NCBI GenBank assembly: GCA_934489015.1
Contig: CAKSSN010000050.1
Coordinates: 1 to 5,548, forward strand
From: an uncultured Clostridia bacterium
GTDB taxonomy: Bacteria > Bacillota > Clostridia > UBA1381
Length of the DNA: 5,548 bases
Direction: 5' to 3'
Shown here in pieces: positions 1 to 5,530 of this stretch. Position numbers and translations under genes: made by a program. The notes under the pieces were generated by a model. That model made no database searches. It was not told where the DNA came from and was given only the letters and a program-made list of their open reading frames with translations. Position 1 is the first letter of the stretch. The number at the start of each line of letters is the position of its first letter.

Positions 1-12
1 ACACACCGGTTC

Positions 13-69
13 AATAAACACTTAAGATTTTAAGCATAAGCTTAAAATAGACATTGATTTGTGTTTATT
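13..69. repeat. Nested inverted repeats upstream of the first AraC gene
   Basis: Two perfect 9-bp inverted repeats are nested here. The outer pair is AATAAACAC (13-21) and GTGTTTATT (61-69). The inner pair is ATTTTAAGC (27-35) and GCTTAAAAT (40-48), with a 4-base loop. The outer right arm runs into a TATTAT/TTATAC stretch (66-73) that could be a -10 box, with TTAAAA (42-47) as a weak -35 at 18 bp. Placed 27 bases before the start codon, the structure could be an operator for the regulator itself or for a divergent gene to the left, or a leader hairpin if transcription begins outside the window. The repeats are seen directly; the role is inferred. Confidence 0.5.
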
Positions 70-95
70 ATACCATAAATCAAGGGGGTGTCGAC

Positions 96-956
96 ATGGA
101 TTATATTGAAAAAAGGTTTAGCTATACGGGTGCGGACGAACTGAATATGTATTATTGCGGAAAAAGAGTTAAAACGCAAAATCACAGCTACGGACCGCAG
201 ATACGGGATCACTATCTGCTCGTATACATAAAAGAGGGTGACGCCATACTCTTTTTGAATAAAAAGCACTACAATCTTTGTTCGGGGCAGCTGCTTTGTA
301 TGTTTCCAAACGAAAAAATATATTACACAGCAAAGGGCAGTTTGTGGAGCAATTTGTGGGTTGGAGTATACGGAACACGCTCTGACTCATATATTAAAAG
401 TCTCGGAATAACACGAGAGTATCCCGTATATAACTGTCCAAATCCAAATGAAACGGAAGATGCAATCAACAGGATAATAGATTCAACACAAATCAACAAC
501 AGTTACGGTAAAATGAATACATTGTCTGCATTATATTCATTTTTTGCCTCATTGTACAACAAGACTTCCGAGCGGTTTTCGGAGGTTGTTGCCGATTACG
601 ATGTTCACGGAACGGACACACATGAAATTACATATCACTCAAATAATCTGTATATCCGCGAGGCGGAAAATTTCATAAGATTTCATTATGACAGTAATAT
701 AAGCATCAAATCTCTCGCAGACTCATTAAATTTATCCGTTGAGTATTTTTCGCGGCTTTTCAAGGTCGAAACAGGATTAACACCCGGGGAAATGATAAAA
801 AACTACAGAATTGAAAAAGCGTGCTCACTGCTTGCAAACACCAATCTTTCAATTTCCGAAATATCAAACTGCATTGGAATACAAGATCAGCGGTATTTTT
901 CTAAACTTTTCAAGAAAAACATAGGGTGCACGCCGAGTTTGTATAGAAGGAACTGA
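96..956 (+). CDS. AraC-family transcriptional regulator with cupin-like sensor domain
   Basis: This encodes a 286-residue cytoplasmic DNA-binding regulator, the usual length for AraC proteins that control sugar or surface-related genes in Firmicutes. Residues ~15-130 look like a cupin-type AraC ligand-binding domain (HYLLVYIKEGDAILFLN, then a GQLLCMFP turn). The C-terminal ~100 residues (186-286) form the double helix-turn-helix: helix pair one at ~203-227 (SIKSLADSLNLSVEYFSRLF) and pair two at ~252-277, ending in YFSKLFKKNIGCTPSLYR, the AraC signature. The turn in pair two reads CIGIQDQRYF rather than the common GF-S/x-YF form, a mild deviation. I chose ATG at 96 because AAGGGGGTG (82-90) sits at correct spacing; an upstream in-frame ATG at 54 has no ribosome site. 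The ligand and targets are unknown; no sugar genes lie inside the window. Confidence 0.93.
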   Translation: MDYIEKRFSYTGADELNMYYCGKRVKTQNHSYGPQIRDHYLLVYIKEGDAILFLNKKHYNLCSGQLLCMFPNEKIYYTAKGSLWSNLWVGVYGTRSDSYIKSLGITREYPVYNCPNPNETEDAINRIIDSTQINNSYGKMNTLSALYSFFASLYNKTSERFSEVVADYDVHGTDTHEITYHSNNLYIREAENFIRFHYDSNISIKSLADSLNLSVEYFSRLFKVETGLTPGEMIKNYRIEKACSLLANTNLSISEISNCIGIQDQRYFSKLFKKNIGCTPSLYRRN

Positions 957-1374
957 AAATGTCAAGAAATATGCCGCCGAAAAGTCCTCTAAATCTTGAA
1001 TATATGTAATATTAAATCGTTTTTCTCGCTACGCTTCACTTAAAAAACTGCTTTGTTCGCCGCATGGCAGGCTTTTGTTGCTCTGATATTTGAAGGAAAG
1101 CAGAATGTATACCAAAAGGCGGCTGCAAAACTTGCGTAATTTAGTCTGTCGGCAAACAAAACATACCAAAAAAACACACATACCCGTTAAAAGTAATATG
1201 CGTGTTTTTGCAATTATTTAGGCAAATTGAATTTTTGAACTCATTTGCTTGCAGACGCAGCCTTTGAGCGTATTAAAAAAAGCTACATAATTGACAGAAT
1301 ATTCATTTCTCATTCATTAGTTTTTGAAACAGTAGTTCTTTTGAGCAATAATTTGTCATTTTCACGCATATCGG
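957..1374. other. Long intergenic region without a convincing gene
   Basis: About 420 bases between the first regulator and the promoter of the second. Apart from the hairpin at 1170-1209 I see no RNA gene, riboswitch or well-supported coding region. A frame near 1064-1138 reads AWQAFVALIFEGKQ and then KAAAKLA before a stop, which could be a scrap of a decayed gene, but I do not recognise it. A weak TCAAGA/TCTTGA pair (962-967, 994-999) follows the first stop codon and is too open to be a good terminator. The AT-rich right part may hold regulator binding sites. Confidence 0.4.
1170..1209. terminator. Probable bidirectional intrinsic terminator
   Basis: A 13-bp stem pairs 1170-1182 (AAAAACACACATA) with 1197-1209 (TATGCGTGTTTTT) around a 14-base loop. 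There is one A-C mismatch on the + strand, which becomes a G-U pair on the - strand. A seven-A run (1168-1174) and a five-T run give U-rich tails in both directions. It lies ~210 bases after the first regulator, so it could end that transcript and insulate the second gene. It is weaker than a GC-rich terminator. Confidence 0.5.
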
Positions 1375-1403
1375 TTTACAAAAACAAGACAGTGTGATAG
1401 AAT
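1375..1403 (+). promoter_or_regulatory. Sigma-A-type promoter of the second AraC gene
   Basis: TTTACA (1375-1380) is followed after exactly 17 bp by TAGAAT (1398-1403), and a TG at 1395-1396 makes it an extended -10. Transcription would start near 1410, leaving a leader of ~28 bases that carries the TGGAGTG ribosome site (1424-1430). The spacing, the box match and the position before the gene support the call. Confidence 0.72.
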
Positions 1404-1437
1404 ATACATAAAATTGCAGCAAATGGAGTGATGACCT

Positions 1438-2217
1438 TTGAAGCTTTTAAGAGCACCGTATTATTTTGAGGTGCATACATATTTGGAATACACACCGCAA
1501 ATTTTTCGCCGGCAAATAAACAACCGTGAGCACAGTTCATTTCTTTACATTCGTCAAGGAACATATCATTACCGCTTTTTAAATGACAATTTTACAGCAC
1601 ACTGCGGCGAGCTTGTATATCTCCCGAGAGGAGGAAACTATCGTTATGAAGTACTTGATAAAAATGCAAGATGCTTGCAGATTGAGTTGGACATTGCGGA
1701 TGAAAACGGCAAATACATCACATTTTCCGACACGCCGCAGATAGCCGGACTCCATACGGACGAGGAAATGGAGCGAGTGTTTGAAAACATAAAAACAGTG
1801 TCCGATGATGCTGTCTCAAGTGTTGCGGCAATATGCTCGGTATATACGCTTATTTTGTCAGTCCTGAAAAAGAAAAGCGGGTTGCAAAAAAAGTCAAATT
1901 CAAAAATTCAGTCGGTCATAGAGTATATTAACAGACATTATACGGAGAATATTTCCATGAAAACACTTGCGAATTTATGCTTTCTAAGTGAGTCGCAAAT
2001 GCGTAGAATTTTTAACAGCGAATACAAATGCTCGCCTCTTGCCTATAAAAACAGACTGATTGCCGATTCGGCAAAAAAAATGTTGTGCACAAGCAACTAT
2101 GCAGTTTCGGACATTGCAGACGCTTTGGGATTTTCGTCGCTGTATGCGTTTAGTCGTTTCTTTAAAAAGGAATTCGGTGTTTCACCGTCTGAATTTAGAA
2201 AAAGAACGGGAGTGTGA
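1438..2217 (+). CDS. AraC-family transcriptional regulator, TTG start
   Basis: This encodes a 259-residue regulator. The N-terminal part (~30-105) resembles a short cupin-type AraC sensor (SSFLYIRQGTYHYRF, then CGELVYLPRGGNYRYEV). The C-terminal 105 residues hold the double helix-turn-helix: pair one at ~173-197 (SMKTLANLCFLSESQMRRIF) and pair two at ~222-247 (AVSDIADALGFSS, then FSRFFKKEFGVSPSEFR), a strong AraC-family signature. The start is TTG at 1438: GGAGTG lies 7 bases upstream, there is no in-frame ATG nearby, and the ATG at 1431 is in another frame and stops after 12 codons. The protein is not a close copy of the first regulator, so this is not a recent duplication. It has its own promoter, and nothing in the window shows a target operon; its target may have been lost or lie outside. 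Confidence 0.92.
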   Translation: MKLLRAPYYFEVHTYLEYTPQIFRRQINNREHSSFLYIRQGTYHYRFLNDNFTAHCGELVYLPRGGNYRYEVLDKNARCLQIELDIADENGKYITFSDTPQIAGLHTDEEMERVFENIKTVSDDAVSSVAAICSVYTLILSVLKKKSGLQKKSNSKIQSVIEYINRHYTENISMKTLANLCFLSESQMRRIFNSEYKCSPLAYKNRLIADSAKKMLCTSNYAVSDIADALGFSSLYAFSRFFKKEFGVSPSEFRKRTGV

Positions 2218-2268
2218 GGTTTTTTCTGTAAATTAGATTTTTCTATGACAAAATATCGGTTTTTAGTG

Positions 2269-2299
2269 GGCAGGATAGCCGAGTTTAGGCTTTCCTGCC
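2269..2299. terminator. Hairpin after the second AraC gene, likely terminator
   Basis: The stem is GGCAGGA (2269-2275) with TCCTGCC (2293-2299), continued inside by AGCC (2277-2280) with GGCT (2288-2291) across a single T-T mismatch, and closed by a 7-base loop. It is GC-rich and 51 bases after the stop codon, which suits transcript termination. The following TTAATTGT is only moderately U-rich, so termination strength is uncertain. Confidence 0.55.
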
Positions 2300-2311
2300 T
2301 TAATTGTAATA

Positions 2312-2395
2312 TAGCACGGATTTTACACCATGTCAAGGGCGGTCTCGCAGGAAACCGTGAATTTTACCCTTGTACATGGTGGAAAATTTGTGCTA
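2312..2395. repeat. Long imperfect inverted repeat at the IS256 end
   Basis: The left arm (2312-2339) and right arm (2367-2395) are reverse complements over ~28 bases with three mismatches and one bulged base, around a 27-base loop. They share TAGCAC, ATTTT, CACCATGT and CAAGGG. The right arm overlaps the stop codon of the IS256 transposase fragment. IS256-type elements have imperfect terminal inverted repeats with an AATTTTGTGTAAA-like core close to the transposase ends, and GGAAAATTTGTGCTA in the right arm resembles that. It is either the element terminus plus an inverted copy, or a hairpin that blocks incoming transcription. Confidence 0.6.
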
Positions 2396-2602
2396 AAAAA
2401 GCCGCCCGTCATACATGATCGACAACTCTCCGTAAACTTTACCCCAGTTTCTGAGCGGCATTGTCCATTTCTTTGTTGCCTCAAATGTCGCTAAATACAA
2501 TGCTTTCAAAAGTGCAGTATCGCTTGGAAATACGCTTCTCTGGCTATTTAACCGGCGCAGCACACTGTTGAGACTTTCTATTGCGTTGTTCCTGCATTCC
2601 AT
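2393..2602 (-). pseudogene. IS256-family (mutator-type) transposase, C-terminal fragment
   Basis: The readable 69 residues match the very end of IS256-family transposases. They carry NAIESLN, whose Glu is likely the third member of the DDE triad (residue 9 here), then FPSDTALLKALYLA and KKWTMPLRNWGKVYGEL, and close with YDGRLF. Family members are usually about 400 residues, so most of the protein, including both catalytic aspartates, is missing. The ATG at 2602 belongs to the joined IS3 sequence and is not a native start; no good ribosome site is seen. The family match should begin at about RNNAIES (near 2593), where TTNAIES is usual, so a few bases at the joint are altered. Confidence 0.9.
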
Positions 2603-3306
2603 TTAACAACCATTCCATCAAAACAGTCAATAACCGGAGAAAGATACACCTTTTCTGCCGGAATAGAAAATTCCGTTATATCCGTAAGCCACTTTGTATT
2701 TGGCCGCTCTGCATGAAAATCGCGATTGATTATATTATCTACCTCAGGGGTAATTTCACCTCTATATGAACTATATTTCTTCGTGCGTTTTTCCGGTACT
2801 ACTAAATTTTCACCCTTCATAATACGACGGACGATTTTCTCCGAAACAGTATTTCCTAACTTCTTAAGTTCTTCATGAATTCGCCTATAGCCATAACAAT
2901 TTCTGCATTCTTTGAAAATTTCTTTTATCTTGATTCGCAATTCATAATATTTATCAGTCTTTTTAATCACATTTTCTTGATAATAGTAGCTACTTTTTGC
3001 TATTCGCAGAAATTTTAATAACTGCGGCAGTGGATACTTGTTCTTCATGGCATCAATAACCACTGCTTTTTCACGGTTTTTTAGCTCCGTTATATTGATG
3101 CCGGGGTCTTTTTTTAACAGATTTAATACCTCTTTTAATACATCAACTTCCATTTGCAGTTGCTTTATTTGATCTTGCAAGTCGGAAATTTCCGCTTGGG
3201 GAATCGGCTTTGCACTAAAATCAATGTTTTCTCTCTTAATTTGCTTTTTTGATGACATAAGCCCTGCCACTCCATATTTTTGATATTGTCGATACCAGTT
3301 ATATAT
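2578..3306 (-). pseudogene. IS3-family (IS150-like) transposase, truncated at both ends
   Basis: The minus-strand frame encodes a transposase core. Reading starts inside the protein: sense codons before the first ATG (3270) still match the family as YNWYRQYQKYGVAGL, so that ATG is internal. Counted from that Met, residues ~28-54 form a leucine-rich coiled coil (LQDQIKQLQMEVDVLKE), then LKNREKAVVIDAMKNKYPLP and SSYYYQ. The HTH_21-like segment CYGYRRIHEELKKLG lies at ~125-139, and the start of the rve integrase domain gives WLTDITEF with the first catalytic Asp at 197. The sequence then reaches SPVIDCFDGM and runs off into the IS256 joint, ending at TAG (2578-2580). The second catalytic Asp and the Glu are absent, so the protein cannot be active. 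Confidence 0.88.
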
Positions 3307-3999
3307 ACTACAAACTCTGCTCTTGTTACAATCAATTCAGGGAAAAAGTTGTCCTGGTCACTGCCACTCATTATATTCATCTCGGTTGCTTTTTCGGCAT
3401 AATCGCATGCCCAATGTTCTTTCATATTCGCATATTTGTATTCTCGCTGCGGAAGTCTTGTTTCATCGATTTTAATAATATCGAATATTCCGGAACCGCC
3501 GGGTGCCACCGAAACAGAGCCTCTGCCGCTACCGCCTCCTGAAACCGAACCGGAACCACTGTATGAGATACTTGTTGTCGCAGTCACCGTTTCTCCGGGA
3601 AGTGCCGGATTTTTGAGATACGGAGTAACTTTAAGCATAATTGACGCATTGGAAATTTTGGAAACATCCAAACTCTGGCCTTTTGCAGCTAAAACACCAT
3701 TTATGTACCACTCAATAACTTATGTACCACTCAATAACAGTGTTGCCCTCCTGTATTTGATCAGGTGAAACAAAATCATACCGAATATACAAAGTCTGTA
3801 TCCGATTTTGTGCTGAGCAAATCATATGAAAGTGTTTTATTTGCCTGATATATGCCGCATGGATAGTATTTTGATGCGAACTCTCTTACGGCTGCCCTGT
3901 AACCATTTGATGAGAAATTACTCAAAACATCCGTATATAAACGCATATTCAATTCGGATGATTTGTTTTTCAAATCAAATTTTATCACTTTTTTATTGT
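3300..3999 (-). pseudogene. SLH-domain surface protein, frameshifted and 3' truncated
   Basis: Three minus-strand frames carry successive parts of one protein. Upstream (about 3999-3776) reads LKNKSSELNMRLYTDVLSN and ends DTDFVYSV, then TGA. A second frame (about 3800-3712) reads YDFVSPDQIQEGNTVIEWYI and stops inside a 19-bp duplication. The third frame (from 3719) resumes VIEWYINGVLAAKGQSLDVS, then a beta-rich stretch, a Gly/Ser linker (SGSGSVSGGGSGRGSVSV) and an SLH domain (~3440-3300): MKEHWACDYAEKATEMNIMSG, FFPELIVTRAEFVVYI. SLH domains anchor extracellular proteins to the cell wall and usually occur in threes; here only one remains before IS3 sequence begins. The upstream segments look like secreted beta-sandwich repeats, but I cannot name them. 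No signal peptide or native start is visible, so the 5' end is also missing; the upper limit is approximate. Confidence 0.72.
3701..3738. repeat. Exact 19-bp tandem duplication inside the surface-protein remnant
   Basis: TTATGTACCACTCAATAAC occurs twice back to back (3701-3719 and 3720-3738). The length is not a multiple of three, so on the minus strand the coding phase changes: the first copy reads VIEWYISY then stops, and the second restores VIEWYINGV in a new frame with TAA immediately before it. One copy removed would give a continuous EGNTVIEWYINGV reading. It looks like a recent slippage or repair event. Confidence 0.9.
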
Positions 4000-4005
4000 A
4001 AAAGC

Positions 4006-4033
4006 TTGACACTTTGAGTTTTTGTGGTATAAT
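4006..4033 (+). promoter_or_regulatory. Near-consensus sigma-A promoter of the ATPase gene
   Basis: A perfect TTGACA (4006-4011) and a perfect TATAAT (4028-4033) are separated by 16 bp, with TGG directly before the -10 (extended -10). Transcription would start near 4040, giving a leader of ~60 bases to the ATG at 4101. This is the strongest promoter in the window. Its spacer contains the first of three phased direct repeats, so it may be repressed by a protein bound there. Confidence 0.88.
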
Positions 4034-4090
4034 GGATATAAACAATTTGAGATTTTGAAGTATTATATTGAAATAAAATTTGAGATTTTG
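4011..4090. repeat. Three phased direct repeats (33-bp period) over the ATPase promoter and leader
   Basis: The motif AATTTGAGATTTTG is exact at 4044-4057 and 4077-4090, and the related ACTTTGAGTTTTTG (12 of 14 bases) lies at 4011-4024. The starts are exactly 33 bases apart. Copy one fills the promoter spacer, copy two lies just after the transcription start, and copy three ends where the GGGGTG ribosome site begins. Copies one and two also share bases outside the core, which suggests a decayed 33-bp tandem repeat. About three helical turns separate the copies, so one face of the DNA could be read by an oligomeric protein. An operator role is inferred. Confidence 0.7.
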
Positions 4091-4100
4091 GGGTGAGCTT

Positions 4101-5429
4101 ATGTTTAAAAGAAAAATATATAAAAAACTTCTTGATTGGAAACAAGAATCCGACGGTCATACCGCCTTACTTGTGGAGGGTGCACGCCGCATCGGCAAGT
4201 CTACTGTTGTTGAAGAGTTCGGAAAAAATGAATATGATAGCTATATTTTAATTGATTTTGCGTTTGCTCCTCAATCCGTAAAGGACTTATTTTCGGATAT
4301 GTCTGATTTGAATTATTTCTTTCTTCAGCTACAGCTGCAATATCATGTTGACCTTATCGAAAGGAAATCCTTGATTATATTTGACGAAGTTCAGTTTTGT
4401 CCTCAAGCACGCCAGGCAATAAAAATACTCGTTAAGGATCATCGTTATGATTACATTGAAACCGGGTCCTTAATCAGTATAAAGAAAAATGTTAAAAATA
4501 TTCTAATTCCTAGCGAAGAACGAAAAATCAATATGTTTCCTATGGATTATGAAGAGTTCAGGTGGGCTGTCGGTGACAATACTACCATTCCTCTGTTAAA
4601 AAAAGCGTATGATGCCAAAATTCCTTTAGGTGATGCCGTAAACAGAAAAATGATGCGTGATTTCAGATTATATATGCTTGTCGGCGGAATGCCTCAAGCC
4701 GTAAATGAATATATTGTGACCAACAATTTCAGAAAGGTTGATCTGGTAAAAAGAGATATTCTCAAATTGTATGATGATGATTTCAAAAAAATAGATTCTA
4801 CCGGCAGAATCTCAACTCTTTTCGACGCCATACCGGCACAATTAAACAGCAATGCTTCTCGTTATAAAGTATCCGGTGTTTTGGAAAACGAACGAGCTGA
4901 TAGCATACTTGAATTATTATCAGAGATGAATAGCTCCAAAACCGTACTCATATCTTACCATGCGAACGATCCAAATTCGGGTCTTTCCGCAAACAAAGAT
5001 TTAAAACTGTTCAAATTGTTTCTTTGCGACACAGGATTATTCACTACCCTTATGTTCAAAGACAAAGACTTTACGGAGAATGAAATTTATGAAAAACTGT
5101 TAAACGACAAACTCTCTGCCAATTTGGGATACCTTTATGAAAATGTCGCAGCACAAGAGCTTGTCGCAAATGGTTATGAATTATTTTACCATAGTTGGCA
5201 CAATGAAAATTCAAAGCATAATTATGAAGTAGATTTTCTTATTACACGAAAAAATAAAATTTGTCCTATAGAAGTAAAATCTTCCGGCTATAAAGCCCAC
5301 ATTTCTTTCGATGAATTTTGCAAGAAATTTTCAGGCCGTATTTCTGAAAAATATATTGCTTATACCAAAGACTTGTCAAAAGACAAGGATATTTTATATT
5401 TGCCTGTCTATATGCTTTCTTTGTTGTAA
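4101..5429 (+). CDS. AAA_14/DUF4143-type ATPase with PD-(D/E)XK-like C-terminus
   Basis: This encodes a 442-residue protein, typical length for the widespread ATPase family with AAA_14 and DUF4143 domains. Walker A is GARRIGKST (27-35), Walker B is LIIFDEVQ (91-98) and a sensor-like YIETGSL follows (118-124). The middle holds the family-typical YMLVGGMPQAVNEYI stretch. The C-terminus carries VDF (Asp378), then IEVKSS (Glu391, Lys393), arranged like the D...ExK core of restriction-type nuclease folds. There is no signal peptide or membrane segment, so it should act in the cytoplasm. No specific function can be assigned: members are ATP-binding proteins of unknown role, often scattered among mobile DNA. 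ATG at 4101 is chosen because GGGGTGAG (4090-4097) precedes it; the earlier in-frame TTG at 4080 lies inside the third repeat. All motifs are intact, and it is a single-gene unit with its own promoter. Confidence 0.9.
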   Translation: MFKRKIYKKLLDWKQESDGHTALLVEGARRIGKSTVVEEFGKNEYDSYILIDFAFAPQSVKDLFSDMSDLNYFFLQLQLQYHVDLIERKSLIIFDEVQFCPQARQAIKILVKDHRYDYIETGSLISIKKNVKNILIPSEERKINMFPMDYEEFRWAVGDNTTIPLLKKAYDAKIPLGDAVNRKMMRDFRLYMLVGGMPQAVNEYIVTNNFRKVDLVKRDILKLYDDDFKKIDSTGRISTLFDAIPAQLNSNASRYKVSGVLENERADSILELLSEMNSSKTVLISYHANDPNSGLSANKDLKLFKLFLCDTGLFTTLMFKDKDFTENEIYEKLLNDKLSANLGYLYENVAAQELVANGYELFYHSWHNENSKHNYEVDFLITRKNKICPIEVKSSGYKAHISFDEFCKKFSGRISEKYIAYTKDLSKDKDILYLPVYMLSLL

Positions 5430-5433
5430 TTTC

Positions 5434-5471
5434 AAAAAAACCTGCACCGCTCATTCTATGAGAAATGCAGG
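5434..5471 (-). terminator. Intrinsic terminator reading on the minus strand
   Basis: CCTGCA (5441-5446) pairs with TGCAGG (5466-5471), and inside it CTCAT (5450-5454) pairs with ATGAG (5458-5462) across a 3x3 internal loop. The A7 run at 5434-5440 becomes a T7 tail on the minus strand, so the textbook terminator orientation is leftward. On the + strand no T-run follows, so for the ATPase gene, which ends 5 bases before the A7 run, it is at best a weak stop. It may shield the ATPase from, or stop, transcription coming from the right, or be part of the adjacent element's end. Confidence 0.65.
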
Positions 5472-5493
5472 TCGAGTCAACCCCGAATTTTGT

Positions 5494-5530
5494 GTAAAGT
5501 CTTTACGAAACCTCCAAGATGATATATAAT
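5494..5530 (+). promoter_or_regulatory. Rightward promoter overlapped by a palindrome
   Basis: TTTACG (5502-5507) and a perfect TATAAT (5525-5530) are spaced by 17 bp. The perfect inverted repeat GTAAAG-T-CTTTAC (5494-5506) covers most of the -35 box and could be a binding site for a repressor or transposase. The gene it would drive is outside the window. Confidence 0.5.

Larger units (their letters stand above)
2312..3306 (-). mobile_element. Mosaic of two truncated insertion sequences (IS256 and IS3 families)
   Basis: On the minus strand an IS3-family transposase fragment (3306 to ~2590) is joined directly to the 3' end of an IS256-family element (~2602 to ~2312), including the stop codon and a terminal inverted repeat. 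The IS3 part has lost its 5' end and everything past the first catalytic aspartate; the IS256 part has lost about five sixths of its transposase. I see no complete pair of terminal repeats and no target duplication, so neither element can move by itself. The outer limits are approximate. Confidence 0.75.

Noticed and set aside
54..95. In-frame upstream ATG extending the first AraC protein by 14 residues
   Set aside because: No ribosome site precedes it, the extra residues fit no AraC pattern, and AAGGGGGTG is placed correctly for the ATG at 96.
1105..1221. 38-codon open frame preceded by GGAAAG
   Set aside because: It is rich in Lys/Arg/Thr, has no recognisable motif and runs straight through the terminator-like hairpin at 1170-1209; most likely chance.
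1291..1319. TTGACA at 1291-1296 as a promoter
   Set aside because: At 17 bp downstream the sequence is TCATTA, a poor -10 box; the pair at 1375-1403 is far better.
3244..3250. AAAAAAG run on the minus strand as an IS3 programmed frameshift site
   Set aside because: IS3-type frameshifting uses such a run, but here the recognisable transposase residues continue in one frame across it, and it lies before the coiled coil rather than after it.
3436..3768. Plus-strand 110-residue open frame rich in Pro/Glu
   Set aside because: It is the antisense of the Gly/Ser linker of the SLH remnant; its P/E repeats are the mirror of the Gly/Ser codons, and no ribosome site is seen.
4000..4045. TTG start at 4045 for the upstream surface-protein frame
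   Set aside because: This stretch is the near-consensus promoter of the ATPase gene on the other strand; the open frame there is probably accidental, and the surface-protein match begins below about 4000.
3701..4090. CRISPR-like array from the 19-bp and 33-bp-spaced repeats
   Set aside because: The 19-bp copies abut without spacers, and the 14-bp motif recurs only three times within a partly conserved 33-bp unit; no cas genes are present.
4080..4100. Earlier TTG start for the ATPase
   Set aside because: It falls inside the third direct repeat and lacks a ribosome site; GGGGTGAG sits properly before the ATG at 4101.
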